Part shown: in pieces, positions 1-5,008 of the stretch
Layout: each line of letters starts with the position of its first letter
Numbering within the stretch: the first letter of the stretch is position 1
Origin: an uncultured Asticcacaulis sp.
Lineage (GTDB): Bacteria; Pseudomonadota; Alphaproteobacteria; Caulobacterales; Caulobacteraceae
Assembly (NCBI GenBank): GCA_946480525.1
Contig: CAMLLA010000303.1
Span: 1 to 5,035, forward strand
Direction: 5' to 3'
Length of the DNA stretch: 5,035 bases
Made by a program: the position numbers and the translations under genes
Notes under the pieces: generated by a model
The model's database searches: none
The model's input: the letters and a program-made list of their open reading frames with translations, nothing else
Told to the model about the DNA's origin: nothing

Positions 1-103
1 CGACGCCAAGACCTTCATCGGCAAGGATTATGCGGAACTGTACGACTGGGTGGCGTACGAGCTGATCATCCCGGCCAATATCCAGCAATATGCGGGGCAG
101 TAA
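1..103 (+). CDS. 3' end of an unidentified protein-coding gene (partial)
   Basis: An open frame enters from the left edge (codons begin at base 2) and stops at TAA 101-103, leaving 33 residues. The tail contains the segments DYAELYDWVAYEL and IIPANIQQYAGQ. It is rich in aromatic residues, mixed-charge and looks like the end of a soluble globular protein; there is no membrane helix and no terminal Phe of an outer-membrane barrel. Codon use is strongly GC-ending, as in the sugar genes further right, so this is very probably a genuine native gene end. I do not recognise the family from so short a piece. Only 17 nt separate its stop from the stop of the convergent small gene on the other strand. 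The 8-bp palindrome GCGTACGC lies in that gap (112-119), but it has no T-run and is not a convincing terminator. Confidence 0.6.
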   Translation, partial: DAKTFIGKDYAELYDWVAYELIIPANIQQYAGQ

Positions 104-120
104 TCGGAGCTGCGTACGCT

Positions 121-294
121 CTAATAGGTGCTGGGTGGATCGCTGGCCGGGAAGCTCTCGTCGATCATCGAATCGACCTGGTCGTCGTCGAGATTATTGC
201 GAATCTTGCGTTCGCCGCGCATGGCGGTCTTTTTTGGCGTGACGTGGAAAAAGCCGTTCCAGAAGCCGGTGATAAAGCTGGTGACCTTGTTCAT
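121..294 (-). CDS. 57-residue protein with DESFPASDPPS C-terminus, function unknown
   Basis: Short minus-strand gene starting at ATG 292-294 and stopping at TAG 121-123. I chose this ATG because a strong ribosome site (GGGAGAG in gene direction, bases 301-307) sits 6 nt upstream; the alternative TTG nine codons earlier would read through that site. The product has three parts. Residues 4-18 form a hydrophobic/aromatic segment (FITGFWNGFFHV) that could lie on a membrane surface. Residues 20-33 are basic and residues 35-46 acidic. The tail at 45-55 is DESFPASDPPS. That tail recurs at the C-terminus of many short, uncharacterised alphaproteobacterial proteins (established observation); its role is unknown to me. 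The gene lies 23 nt downstream of the small membrane-protein gene on the same strand, suggesting one transcript. Its existence is well supported; its function is not. Confidence 0.75.
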   Translation of the reverse strand: MNKVTSFITGFWNGFFHVTPKKTAMRGERKIRNNLDDDQVDSMIDESFPASDPPSTY

Positions 295-300
295 GACAAA

Positions 301-307
301 CTCTCCC
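301..307 (-). promoter_or_regulatory. Ribosome binding site for the 57-residue gene
   Basis: GGGAGAG on the minus strand lies 6 nt before the ATG at 292-294. This fixes the start at the internal ATG rather than the upstream TTG at 319-321. Confidence 0.65.
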
Positions 308-317
308 GATTGATATC

Positions 318-569
318 TCAAGGTTGGCCGTCGCTTATGTGACGGGCCGCGATAAGCCTGGCGCGGGCCGCACGGATGGGCGGCAGGGTGTAGGCGGCGA
401 GTGCTGCGCTGATGGCCAGGATGGCCAGAACGCTCAGGAACAGCATCAGGTCGCGCGGCAGAAACGGCGCCACCACGATGGCAATGAGGGCTGCGGTCAG
501 CGCGGGGGCCAGCGTAATCAGTTCGTCGCGAACAAAGGCGTAGGTCCTGCGTTTCAAGTGAATCCCCAT
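318..569 (-). CDS. 83-residue small inner-membrane protein, two predicted helices
   Basis: Minus-strand gene from ATG 567-569 to TGA 318-320. The product starts with a basic stretch (KRRTYAFVRDE, about residues 6-16). Two hydrophobic segments follow, at about 17-37 (LITLAPALTAALIAIVVAPFL) and about 41-61 (a Leu/Ala/Ile-rich helix), and then a basic tail (residues 66-76, Arg-rich). By the positive-inside rule both ends would face the cytoplasm as a helical hairpin. There is no Cys, no lipobox and no recognisable enzymatic motif. No clear Shine-Dalgarno precedes the ATG; an in-frame TGA lies eight codons upstream, so the protein cannot extend far. It precedes the 57-residue gene by 23 nt, so the two probably form an operon. 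I cannot name the family. The coding call rests on the coherent transmembrane pattern. Confidence 0.6.
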   Translation of the reverse strand: MGIHLKRRTYAFVRDELITLAPALTAALIAIVVAPFLPRDLMLFLSVLAILAISAALAAYTLPPIRAARARLIAARHISDGQP

Positions 570-592
570 ATGTGGCGCACGGTCATGCGCTC

Positions 593-621
593 AGTATGTG
601 AGTGAAAGAGTCAGGTGTCGC
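593..621 (-). promoter_or_regulatory. Candidate sigma-70 promoter for the two small minus-strand genes
   Basis: In gene direction a -35-like GCGACA (616-621, four of six matches to TTGACA) is followed after 17 nt by a -10-like CATACT (593-598, four of six matches to TATAAT). Transcription would begin around base 586, giving a leader of less than 20 nt before ATG 567-569. Spacing and position are good, but the element matches are only moderate and the call was made by eye. Confidence 0.3.
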
Positions 622-771
622 TGAGGGGAAGGGCCGGTAAAAATCAGGTTCGCGCAAAGGCACCGCAACCGCAGGTGCTCCACCGCGCAAGTCCCAGGCG
701 ACCCCCCAAAGGTTCGCCGGAGACGACCACTGCCCCCTCCTGTCCGCCCCCCGGCGGAGAATGAAAGCAAT
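622..771. other. Non-coding, C-rich intergenic stretch
   Basis: No convincing gene lies on either strand here. One plus-strand frame stays open from base 625 but has no ATG, GTG or TTG before 772, and its translation is a low-complexity Arg/Pro mix. The stretch holds an 8-bp direct repeat AGGTTCGC (646-653 and 710-717), a GGTG-CTC-CACC mini-hairpin (674-684) and a tighter hairpin at 743-758, listed separately. A 12-codon frame starting ATG 761 (ending TGA 797-799) has its GGAG only 1 nt before the ATG, so it is not a credible gene. Confidence 0.4.
743..758. repeat. Perfect 6-bp inverted repeat with C4 loop
   Basis: TCCGCC (743-748) and GGCGGA (753-758) are exact reverse complements separated by CCCC. 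The stem is all G/C apart from the outer pair and lies just before the first possible starts of the plus-strand ORF at 772. No T-run follows, so it is not a standard terminator. It could hide the GGAG at 756-759 in an RNA, or be chance in C-rich DNA. Confidence 0.35.
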
Positions 772-1431
772 GTGCGCGGTTGCCCATACTTCGGCTTGAT
801 CAGAGATCAGTCGAAGCGAAGATTTAAAACACGCGGAAAACCGGCGCGTTCAGTCCCGGAGCGGTACGACGTTAGCCCAACTGTGATCACTTATCAACAA
901 GAAGATAACTTCGAGTTGCAGGAATTTTCAGCCTCGTTGTTTTGTCTCACGTCGCTATTTTTTCTCGAGCGCGCAAGGTCGGGAGGGGGGGAACAGCTCG
1001 ACTATTTCGGACTTCACGGCGCAAAGGCCTTTGTGGCTCAGCCCGATGGTTCCATTACCGCGACCCTTGCCGTTTTGGTGCCGGCTGGAAAATGGTTTGT
1101 CCAAGGCATGGCGCAGAACTTGGACAACTGCATGGGCGCGCCGAGTTTTGAAGCGGAAGGCGGCTCTACGGTCTACTTGGGAACTTTCGACGCTACTGGC
1201 AATCGCATAAAGGTCGATACGGGAGAGACAGCCCAAAGTGCAGCTCTGTCTAGTAGCAATCTTACAGCGATGCCGGCGAACTGGATCAATGGTTTCACCT
1301 ACATATGCCGCCCAATGTCGATGTACGCTTTGGAATTCGAAAACTTTCCTTACGAGGCAACCTATCACTGGGGTTCTCGCAGCGGGAGTTCGCCAGCGCC
1401 GCCAATTCCAGCGCTCGGAGAACCAAAATAG
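772..1431 (+). CDS. Hypothetical, probably exported protein; start uncertain, possibly 5'-truncated
   Basis: The frame runs from GTG 772 to TAG 1429-1431 (219 codons), but only about residues 75-205 look like folded protein. That part alternates hydrophobic and polar residues as in a beta-sandwich (AFVAQPDGSITATLAVLVPAG, residues 86-106). It then has WFVQGMA and a CMGAP segment (Cys120), a TVYLGTF strand (133-139), a second Cys179 in TYICRP, and a closing MYALEF...YHWGS (184-202). The two Cys could form a disulfide, which suits an envelope protein. The tail is Pro/Ser-rich. Residues 1-70 are basic and unstructured, apart from a hydrophobic LFCLTSLFFL patch (56-65). No in-frame ATG occurs before codon 113; GTG 883 or TTG 916/937 are alternative starts, none with a clear ribosome site. 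Codons such as gga, act, aca, ata and tct are more frequent than in neighbouring genes. It may be an acquired gene or the 3' remnant of a broken one. Function unknown. Confidence 0.45.
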   Translation: MRGCPYFGLIRDQSKRRFKTRGKPARSVPERYDVSPTVITYQQEDNFELQEFSASLFCLTSLFFLERARSGGGEQLDYFGLHGAKAFVAQPDGSITATLAVLVPAGKWFVQGMAQNLDNCMGAPSFEAEGGSTVYLGTFDATGNRIKVDTGETAQSAALSSSNLTAMPANWINGFTYICRPMSMYALEFENFPYEATYHWGSRSGSSPAPPIPALGEPK

Positions 1432-1456
1432 CCGGTTCTACCCTTACCTGAAGACC

Positions 1457-1488
1457 AGGGGGCATACGCGGCACTCCCTACCCCCTTT
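1457..1488 (+). terminator. Weak candidate terminator between convergent genes
   Basis: AGGGGG (1457-1462) pairs with CCCCCT (1481-1486) across an 18-nt loop and is followed by TT (1487-1488). It lies 25 nt after the stop of the plus-strand hypothetical gene and ahead of the convergent regulator gene. The loop is long and the T-run minimal, so this is tentative. Confidence 0.25.
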
Positions 1489-1501
1489 GCCGGCTGTCGC
1501 C

Positions 1502-1813
1502 TCAGTCGCGGGCCGGCACTGCATCCAGCAGGGACTGAAGGCTGTCCAGGTAATCGTAAAAGGCCTGGCGTCCGGCGGCGGTCAGCTCCGCCACCGTCTT
1601 GGTGCGGCTGGCGATAATCGACTTGTGCAGGGTAATGTAATTCGCATCCGCCAGCTTCTTGAGATGCTGGGACAGGTTGCCATCGGAAATGGCGATTTCG
1701 TCGCGCAGGCGGACGAAATCGGCGCGCCCCACAGTCGTCAGATAAGCCAGGATGGACAGGCGGGCCCGGCCGTGGATAACTTCCTTGAGCGTGTCGGCAG
1801 CGAAAATACTCAT
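1502..1813 (-). CDS. Winged-helix transcriptional regulator (HTH_34-type, MarR/ArsR-like)
   Basis: A 103-residue DNA-binding protein from ATG 1811-1813 to its stop at 1502-1504. Residues 15-95 form one winged-helix domain. The first helix is HGRARLSILAYL (15-25), followed by helix two around FVRLRDEIAI (33-42). The recognition helix is SDGNLSQHLKKLADANYI (43-60), and the wing is 62-78 with basic KSIIASRTKT. A final LTAAGRQAFYDYLDSLQSLL helix (78-96) is typical for dimerisation. The 'SDGNLSxHLxKLxxxxYI' and 'LTxxGRxAFxxYLxxL' patterns match the Pfam winged-helix family HTH_34 as I know it. There are no Cys and no paired His as in ArsR metal sensors, and no separate ligand domain, so the inducer is unclear. 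Its start overlaps the stop of the upstream membrane-protein gene by 4 nt (ATGA), implying translational coupling. It probably binds an operator near the operon start, where a perfect palindrome exists, and may repress its own operon (inference). Confidence 0.88.
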   Translation of the reverse strand: MSIFAADTLKEVIHGRARLSILAYLTTVGRADFVRLRDEIAISDGNLSQHLKKLADANYITLHKSIIASRTKTVAELTAAGRQAFYDYLDSLQSLLDAVPARD

Positions 1814-2451
1814 ACAGCGGTTCTCCTCTCCTGCCACGTCAGTACGAGGCCGGGAACAAGCATAAGAAACAGCGACGCCCCCGCGAACAAGGCGGGACGG
1901 AACAGTTCGCTGTTGAAACAAAAGACGGCGAAGGCGACGACGGCCCAGCCTATGGCGGGCCCGGCCATCCACGGCTTGGCGCCGATAAGCGCCGTCAGGG
2001 TCATGATGATGGCATAGAGCATGGCGACGAAGGCCAGGGACAGACGTGGGTCGTATATGCCCGCCATGTAGCAGCCGCCGACGAAAACGAGCACGGCGAC
2101 GCCACTGATGAACCACATGGCCGCCAGCGTCCGGCTGCGCCACGACCGTTCATGGGCGGGTTTGTGACGGCGCAGCAGGAACAGGAGATTGCCGAGATAG
2201 CCGATCACCACTTCGGTCGCCGGCAAGGGCAGGTGCGTGTGCAGCCAGCCCGTGACTTCGAACAGGTGGATGATATTGCCGACGAGCAGAACCAATGCCC
2301 ACCACGCCATGACAAGGCCGCCGCTCACCGTCAGCGGATCGCCCCGGCTGACCATATTGCGCAGGTCCTGGAGTTCCTCACGCAGATAGCCGGCCTCTTC
2401 GGGGTCGAGGCGCGGCAGGATCGATGTTTCGACATTACGCGTGTCTGTCAT
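1810..2451 (-). CDS. Six-helix integral membrane protein, function unknown, coupled to a regulator
   Basis: A 213-residue protein from ATG 2449-2451 to TGA 1810-1812. The N-terminus (1-40) is cytosolic-looking and charged, with an amphipathic helix PEEAGYLREELQDLRNMV (17-34). Six hydrophobic segments follow at about 42-64, 80-93, 107-131, 137-157, 163-181 and 187-206, with basic loops (RRHKPAHERSWRSR, 94-107) and a basic end (QERRTA). There are no nucleotide-binding, protease or transporter motifs that I recognise, so I leave the function open. The start is set by the first in-frame ATG; no purine-rich ribosome site precedes it, so initiation may be leaderless, or coupled to a seven-codon frame (2471-2448) that ends in an ATGA overlap with this start. 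The winged-helix gene overlaps its 3' end by 4 nt. Small coupled pairs of a membrane protein and an HTH regulator are known elsewhere (for example PadR with DUF1700 proteins); this may be an analogue, not a homologue. Confidence 0.82.
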   Translation of the reverse strand: MTDTRNVETSILPRLDPEEAGYLREELQDLRNMVSRGDPLTVSGGLVMAWWALVLLVGNIIHLFEVTGWLHTHLPLPATEVVIGYLGNLLFLLRRHKPAHERSWRSRTLAAMWFISGVAVLVFVGGCYMAGIYDPRLSLAFVAMLYAIIMTLTALIGAKPWMAGPAIGWAVVAFAVFCFNSELFRPALFAGASLFLMLVPGLVLTWQERRTAV

Positions 2452-2471
2452 GACGCTATTGGTAGCGTCAT
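2450..2471. promoter_or_regulatory. Perfect 9-bp inverted repeat over the membrane-protein start codon; candidate operator
   Basis: ATGACGCTA (2450-2458) and TAGCGTCAT (2463-2471) are exact reverse complements separated by TTGG. Arm length, symmetry and the 4-bp spacer suit a site for a dimeric winged-helix protein, and such a regulator is the second gene of the operon that starts here. Because the repeat overlaps the start codon, it could instead fold in the mRNA and hide that codon. It is not a terminator, since no T-run follows in either direction. Confidence 0.5.
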
Positions 2472-2508
2472 ACGCGCGGCTTGACCAGCCCCCGGAATGT
2501 CGCACTTC

Positions 2509-2525
2509 GCTTTGATTTGCAAAGC
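2509..2525. repeat. Short inverted repeat at the end of the guanylyltransferase gene
   Basis: GCTTTG (2509-2514) and CAAAGC (2520-2525) are reverse complements around a 5-nt loop and touch the stop codon of the mannose-1-phosphate guanylyltransferase gene (2525-2527). The stem is half A/T and has no T-run in the gene direction, so it is a poor terminator. With only 73 nt to the next minus-strand gene, read-through is possible. Confidence 0.25.
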
Positions 2526-3592
2526 TATTGTTGGGCAGCCAGCGCCTTGGCGGCTTCGGCGGCCTTCTTGACGTCCTGCGCCCGGTCGATCGGGCAGACC
2601 AGGACACCCGACGGTGTCGAGATGACCATGACATCCTTCATGCCGACAACAGCCACGGGGGGGCCGTCGTGGTTCTGGATCAGGCAGTTTTCGGCGTCGA
2701 TCAGGATCGACGTGCCCTGGGCGTGGTTGCCCGCCTCGTCCTTGGCACCCAGACGCCACAGCTCGGCAAAGCCGCCGACGTCCGCCCAGCCGATTTCGCA
2801 TGGAATGACCGCCGAGCGATGGGTCTTTTCCATGACGGCATAGTCCACCGATATGGACGGAACCTTGGCGAAATGGCCTTCGTCCAGGTTCAGGCGCACG
2901 CCGTCGCGCACACCGGCCTCATAGGCCTTGCGGCTTTCTTCCAGAACCCCGGGCGCGTAGGCGGCGAGCTCTTCCAGCATTACACGCGGCGAAAACAGGA
3001 AAATGCCGGCATTCCAGTCGTGGTGGCCGCCAGCGACATATTCGGTGGCGGTGACAAGATTTGGCTTTTCGAGGAAGGCCTCGATCTCAAAAATGCCGTC
3101 CGACAGTTCCGCGCCGTGCTGGATGTAGCCGAAGCCGGTTTCCGGATGGGTCGGGCGGATACCGAAGGTGACGATGCGGTCGCGCGCCGTGTCGGCGGCC
3201 TTGAGGATCGCTTCGGCAAAGGCTTCCGGCTTGGTGATGACGTGGTCGGCGGGCACCAGCAGGACCAGGGCCTCCGGGTCGATCGCCTGGCCGCTCAGCG
3301 CCGCTATGGCCGCGACCGCTCCCGTATTGCGCCCGAACGGCTCGAGAACCACAAGCTGCGCATCGCGCCCTATGCGGGCCAGCTGGTCGCTGACCAGCTC
3401 ATAGTGGCCTGTTCCGCAGATAACGACAGGGGCCGCAAAGTCGCTTCCCGACAGGCGAAGCACGGTTTCCTGGATCATGGTGTTGGATGTCGCCAGGGCA
3501 TGAAACTGCTTGGGCGCCTGCGGCGTAGACAGAGGCCACAGACGGGTCCCGGAGCCGCCAGACATGATTACAGGTAAAATTTTGCTAGCCAT
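2525..3592 (-). CDS. manC: Mannose-1-phosphate guanylyltransferase (GDP-mannose pyrophosphorylase), single-domain
   Basis: This enzyme makes GDP-mannose from mannose 1-phosphate and GTP in the cytosol, feeding polysaccharide, LPS or glycan synthesis. The 355-residue protein begins with the nucleotidyltransferase signature SGGSGTRLWPLS (11-22) followed by PKQF (27-30). It continues with EPFGRNT (84-90), PADH (114-117, metal/nucleotide region), TGFGYIQ (152-158), FLEKP (173-177), WNAGIFLF (193-200), SVDYAVMEKT (248-257) and GWADVGGFAELW (268-279). A beta-helix-like tail of about 70 residues follows. After RNT the usual APA is replaced by GAV. Bifunctional ManC enzymes are about 470-480 residues with a C-terminal cupin isomerase; that domain is absent here, so this is the monofunctional form. 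ATG 3590-3592 places the signature at the usual distance from the N-terminus; a GGGGGA lies 12 nt upstream, rather far for a ribosome site. The divergent neighbour is an AGE-family isomerase, supporting a shared GDP-mannose pathway. The symbol is by function; the locus could equally be labelled cpsB or algA-like. Confidence 0.93.
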   Translation of the reverse strand: MASKILPVIMSGGSGTRLWPLSTPQAPKQFHALATSNTMIQETVLRLSGSDFAAPVVICGTGHYELVSDQLARIGRDAQLVVLEPFGRNTGAVAAIAALSGQAIDPEALVLLVPADHVITKPEAFAEAILKAADTARDRIVTFGIRPTHPETGFGYIQHGAELSDGIFEIEAFLEKPNLVTATEYVAGGHHDWNAGIFLFSPRVMLEELAAYAPGVLEESRKAYEAGVRDGVRLNLDEGHFAKVPSISVDYAVMEKTHRSAVIPCEIGWADVGGFAELWRLGAKDEAGNHAQGTSILIDAENCLIQNHDGPPVAVVGMKDVMVISTPSGVLVCPIDRAQDVKKAAEAAKALAAQQ

Positions 3593-3686
3593 GTAGGATG
3601 ATATCCCCCTTAATTCTAGGAAATAGTGCCATATCTGGTGCAGCGCGGCGAGACAAAAAGGCTATATGCCGAACTCCCGAATATAT

Positions 3687-3693
3687 AAAGGGG
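3687..3693 (+). promoter_or_regulatory. Shine-Dalgarno-like AAAGGGG before an upstream in-frame ATG
   Basis: AAAGGGG ends 4 nt before ATG 3698-3700, which is in frame with the AGE-isomerase gene and would add 43 residues. The extra residues have no family resemblance, while the ATG at 3827 gives the usual family length but has only a weak GCGAG upstream. Either this is chance, or a leader/extended form is translated. Confidence 0.25.
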
Positions 3694-3786
3694 TCATATG
3701 AATTTTGCGCCTGCGAGGCAATACCTTGATTTGCAGGCGGCGAAAGTGATAGCGGTCCAATCCGCAGTGATTTTTTATTTCCGTCC

Positions 3787-3796
3787 CGAGTACTCG
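3787..3796. repeat. 10-bp perfect palindrome within repeated CGTCCC, possible operator
   Basis: CGAGTACTCG is fully self-complementary and lies 30 bp before ATG 3827. It joins two copies of CGTCCC (3782-3787 and 3795-3800), each overlapping one end of the palindrome. Its position suits control of the isomerase gene, but no regulator can be named. Confidence 0.3.
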
Positions 3797-3826
3797 TCCC
3801 TTACCCAATTTCCGTGCGAGCCGACC

Positions 3827-5008
3827 ATGCCCGACAGCCCTTCCCAAACGACCCTCAAAAGCGAACTGGAAGCCATGCAGGCGTACTTGCGCACCTGGCT
3901 TTTCGACCGGTCCCTGCCGATCTGGTGGCATAACGGCGGCGACCTGAAAAAGGGCGGCTTTTTCGAGAAGCTCAACCTCGACGGCACGCCTCACGATATC
4001 GACCGCCGCACCCGCGTGGCGGCACGCCAGGTCTATTCCTACGCACTGGCCAAGGCCATGGGTTATGCGGGGGAGACGGACGCGGTCATCGACCAGGGCC
4101 TGAAGTGGCTGTCGGGTCCGGCGCGCAATCCGGAAACCGGCCTTCTTTATGCCGTATTGTCGCCCAGGGCCGAGGTCGTGCGCGGTGAATTCGACTTCTA
4201 CGACCACGCCTTCGCCATGCTGGCCTATGCCTCGGCCTACAAGGTGCGGCCGCACGACAAGACGCTGGAAGAGGCAGGCACCTTTATCCGCGACGCCATC
4301 GTGCGCGACTATTCGCACCCGGTGTGCGGCTTTGAGGAATCCAATCCGCGCAGCCTGCCGCTCAAGGCCAATCCGCACATGCACATGTTCGAAGCCTGCC
4401 TGGCCTGGCTTGAAGCGGGCGGCGACGACACGTGGAGAGACATTGCCGACCAGATCGCGAAACTATGCGCCGACAAATTCATCCACCCCGAAACCGGCGC
4501 CCTGCTCGAATTCTTCGACGGCGACTGGAACCCTATTTCGGGCGATGCCGGCCGCATCGTCGAACCGGGTCACCAGTTCGAATGGGCATGGCTGTTCCTG
4601 CGCTGGGCGCGCATGTCGGGCGATCCGTCCTACGTGACGATCGCCAAACGCTTTATCGAGATCGCTGAAGGTCCAGGCACCGACGACGCGCGCAACGTCA
4701 CCATCTTCGAGCTGTGGGACGACCTGTCCGCCAAGGACGCAAAGGCGCGCCTGTGGGCCCAGACCGAACGCATGAAGGCCTATGTCAAGCTGGCCGACGC
4801 CGCCATGACGCCGTCCGACCGTCAGGCCGCCATCGCCAAGGCCATCGAGGCCTCGGCCGGTCTCAAGCTCTATCTCTCGACCGAGATCGAAGGCCTGTAC
4901 CGCGACCGCATGAAGGAGGACGGCAGCTTTGAAATCGAGCCGGCGCCCGCCAGTTCGCTCTATCACATCATCTGCGCCATCGACGAGCTCTCGACCCTGA
5001 AGCTATAG
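3827..5008 (+). CDS. AGE-family epimerase/isomerase, probable mannose-6-phosphate isomerase
   Basis: A 393-residue cytosolic enzyme of the N-acylglucosamine 2-epimerase (AGE) superfamily, an (alpha/alpha)6 barrel acting on sugars by proton transfer through catalytic His residues. Family landmarks appear in order: WWHNGGDLKKGGFFEKLN (33-50), RTRVAARQVYSY (61-72), FDFYDHAFAMLAYA (122-135), NPHMHMFEA (182-190), IVEPGHQFEWAWLF (244-257), LWAQTERMKA (309-318) and ASSLYHI (375-381). The His residues in NPHMH and PGHQFEW are the expected catalytic/substrate ligands. I chose ATG 3827 because 393 residues matches the usual family size; an upstream in-frame ATG at 3698 would add 43 residues without family features. 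The stop is TAG 5006-5008. The superfamily includes mannose isomerases, cellobiose 2-epimerases, GlcNAc 2-epimerases and phosphomannose isomerases. The divergent GDP-mannose pyrophosphorylase gene favours mannose-6-phosphate isomerase, which would convert fructose 6-phosphate to mannose 6-phosphate. Family membership is firm; the substrate is inferred from context. Confidence 0.88.
   Translation: MPDSPSQTTLKSELEAMQAYLRTWLFDRSLPIWWHNGGDLKKGGFFEKLNLDGTPHDIDRRTRVAARQVYSYALAKAMGYAGETDAVIDQGLKWLSGPARNPETGLLYAVLSPRAEVVRGEFDFYDHAFAMLAYASAYKVRPHDKTLEEAGTFIRDAIVRDYSHPVCGFEESNPRSLPLKANPHMHMFEACLAWLEAGGDDTWRDIADQIAKLCADKFIHPETGALLEFFDGDWNPISGDAGRIVEPGHQFEWAWLFLRWARMSGDPSYVTIAKRFIEIAEGPGTDDARNVTIFELWDDLSAKDAKARLWAQTERMKAYVKLADAAMTPSDRQAAIAKAIEASAGLKLYLSTEIEGLYRDRMKEDGSFEIEPAPASSLYHIICAIDELSTLKL

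Larger units (their letters stand above)
3593..3826. promoter_or_regulatory. Divergent intergenic region between the guanylyltransferase and AGE-isomerase genes
   Basis: This 234-bp region must carry promoters for both sugar genes, and parts of it are more A/T-rich than the flanking genes. For the minus-strand gene, TTGTCT followed after 17 nt by TATGGC is the best pair I see by eye, with a weak -10. On the plus side an AT-rich TATATAAAG run (3682-3690) could be a -10, but no good -35 precedes it. The region also holds an inverted repeat CGCCTGC/GCAGGCG (3708-3714 and 3733-3739, 18-nt loop) and the palindrome at 3787-3796, either of which could be regulatory. No known riboswitch class is recognisable. 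Confidence 0.4.

Noticed and set aside
1..103. Assigning the left-edge fragment to a named enzyme such as glutamine synthetase
   Set aside because: The 33 visible residues carry no diagnostic motif, and any name would be a guess.
622..771. tRNA, small RNA or attachment site in the C-rich intergenic stretch
   Set aside because: The GGTTCG-like words resemble a T-loop, but no acceptor or anticodon stems can be drawn around them, and the 8-bp direct repeat is too short to claim as an att site.
985..991. G7 tract as a phase-variation switch
   Set aside because: Seven G is short for slipped-strand switching, no promoter or known phase-variable gene is attached, and truncation or sequencing error explains the frame problem equally well.
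955..1368. A 137-codon minus-strand frame opposite the hypothetical ORF
   Set aside because: It was considered as the true gene because the plus-strand ORF is odd, but it is scattered with Arg/His/Cys and has no domain pattern; the plus-strand 3' half is far more protein-like.
1238..2017. A 259-codon plus-strand frame crossing from the hypothetical ORF into the regulator and membrane genes
   Set aside because: It spans unrelated genes and overlaps a clear winged-helix domain and transmembrane segments on the minus strand; the product is low-complexity.
2528..3577. A 349-codon open frame on the plus strand opposite the guanylyltransferase gene
   Set aside because: It is a mirror of a GC-rich gene; the minus strand has all pyrophosphorylase motifs in order, while the plus-strand translation has no family motif.
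3662..4384. A 240-codon minus-strand frame opposite the AGE-family gene
   Set aside because: It is antisense to well-conserved AGE motifs and is Arg/Val/Gly-rich, as expected for a shadow frame.
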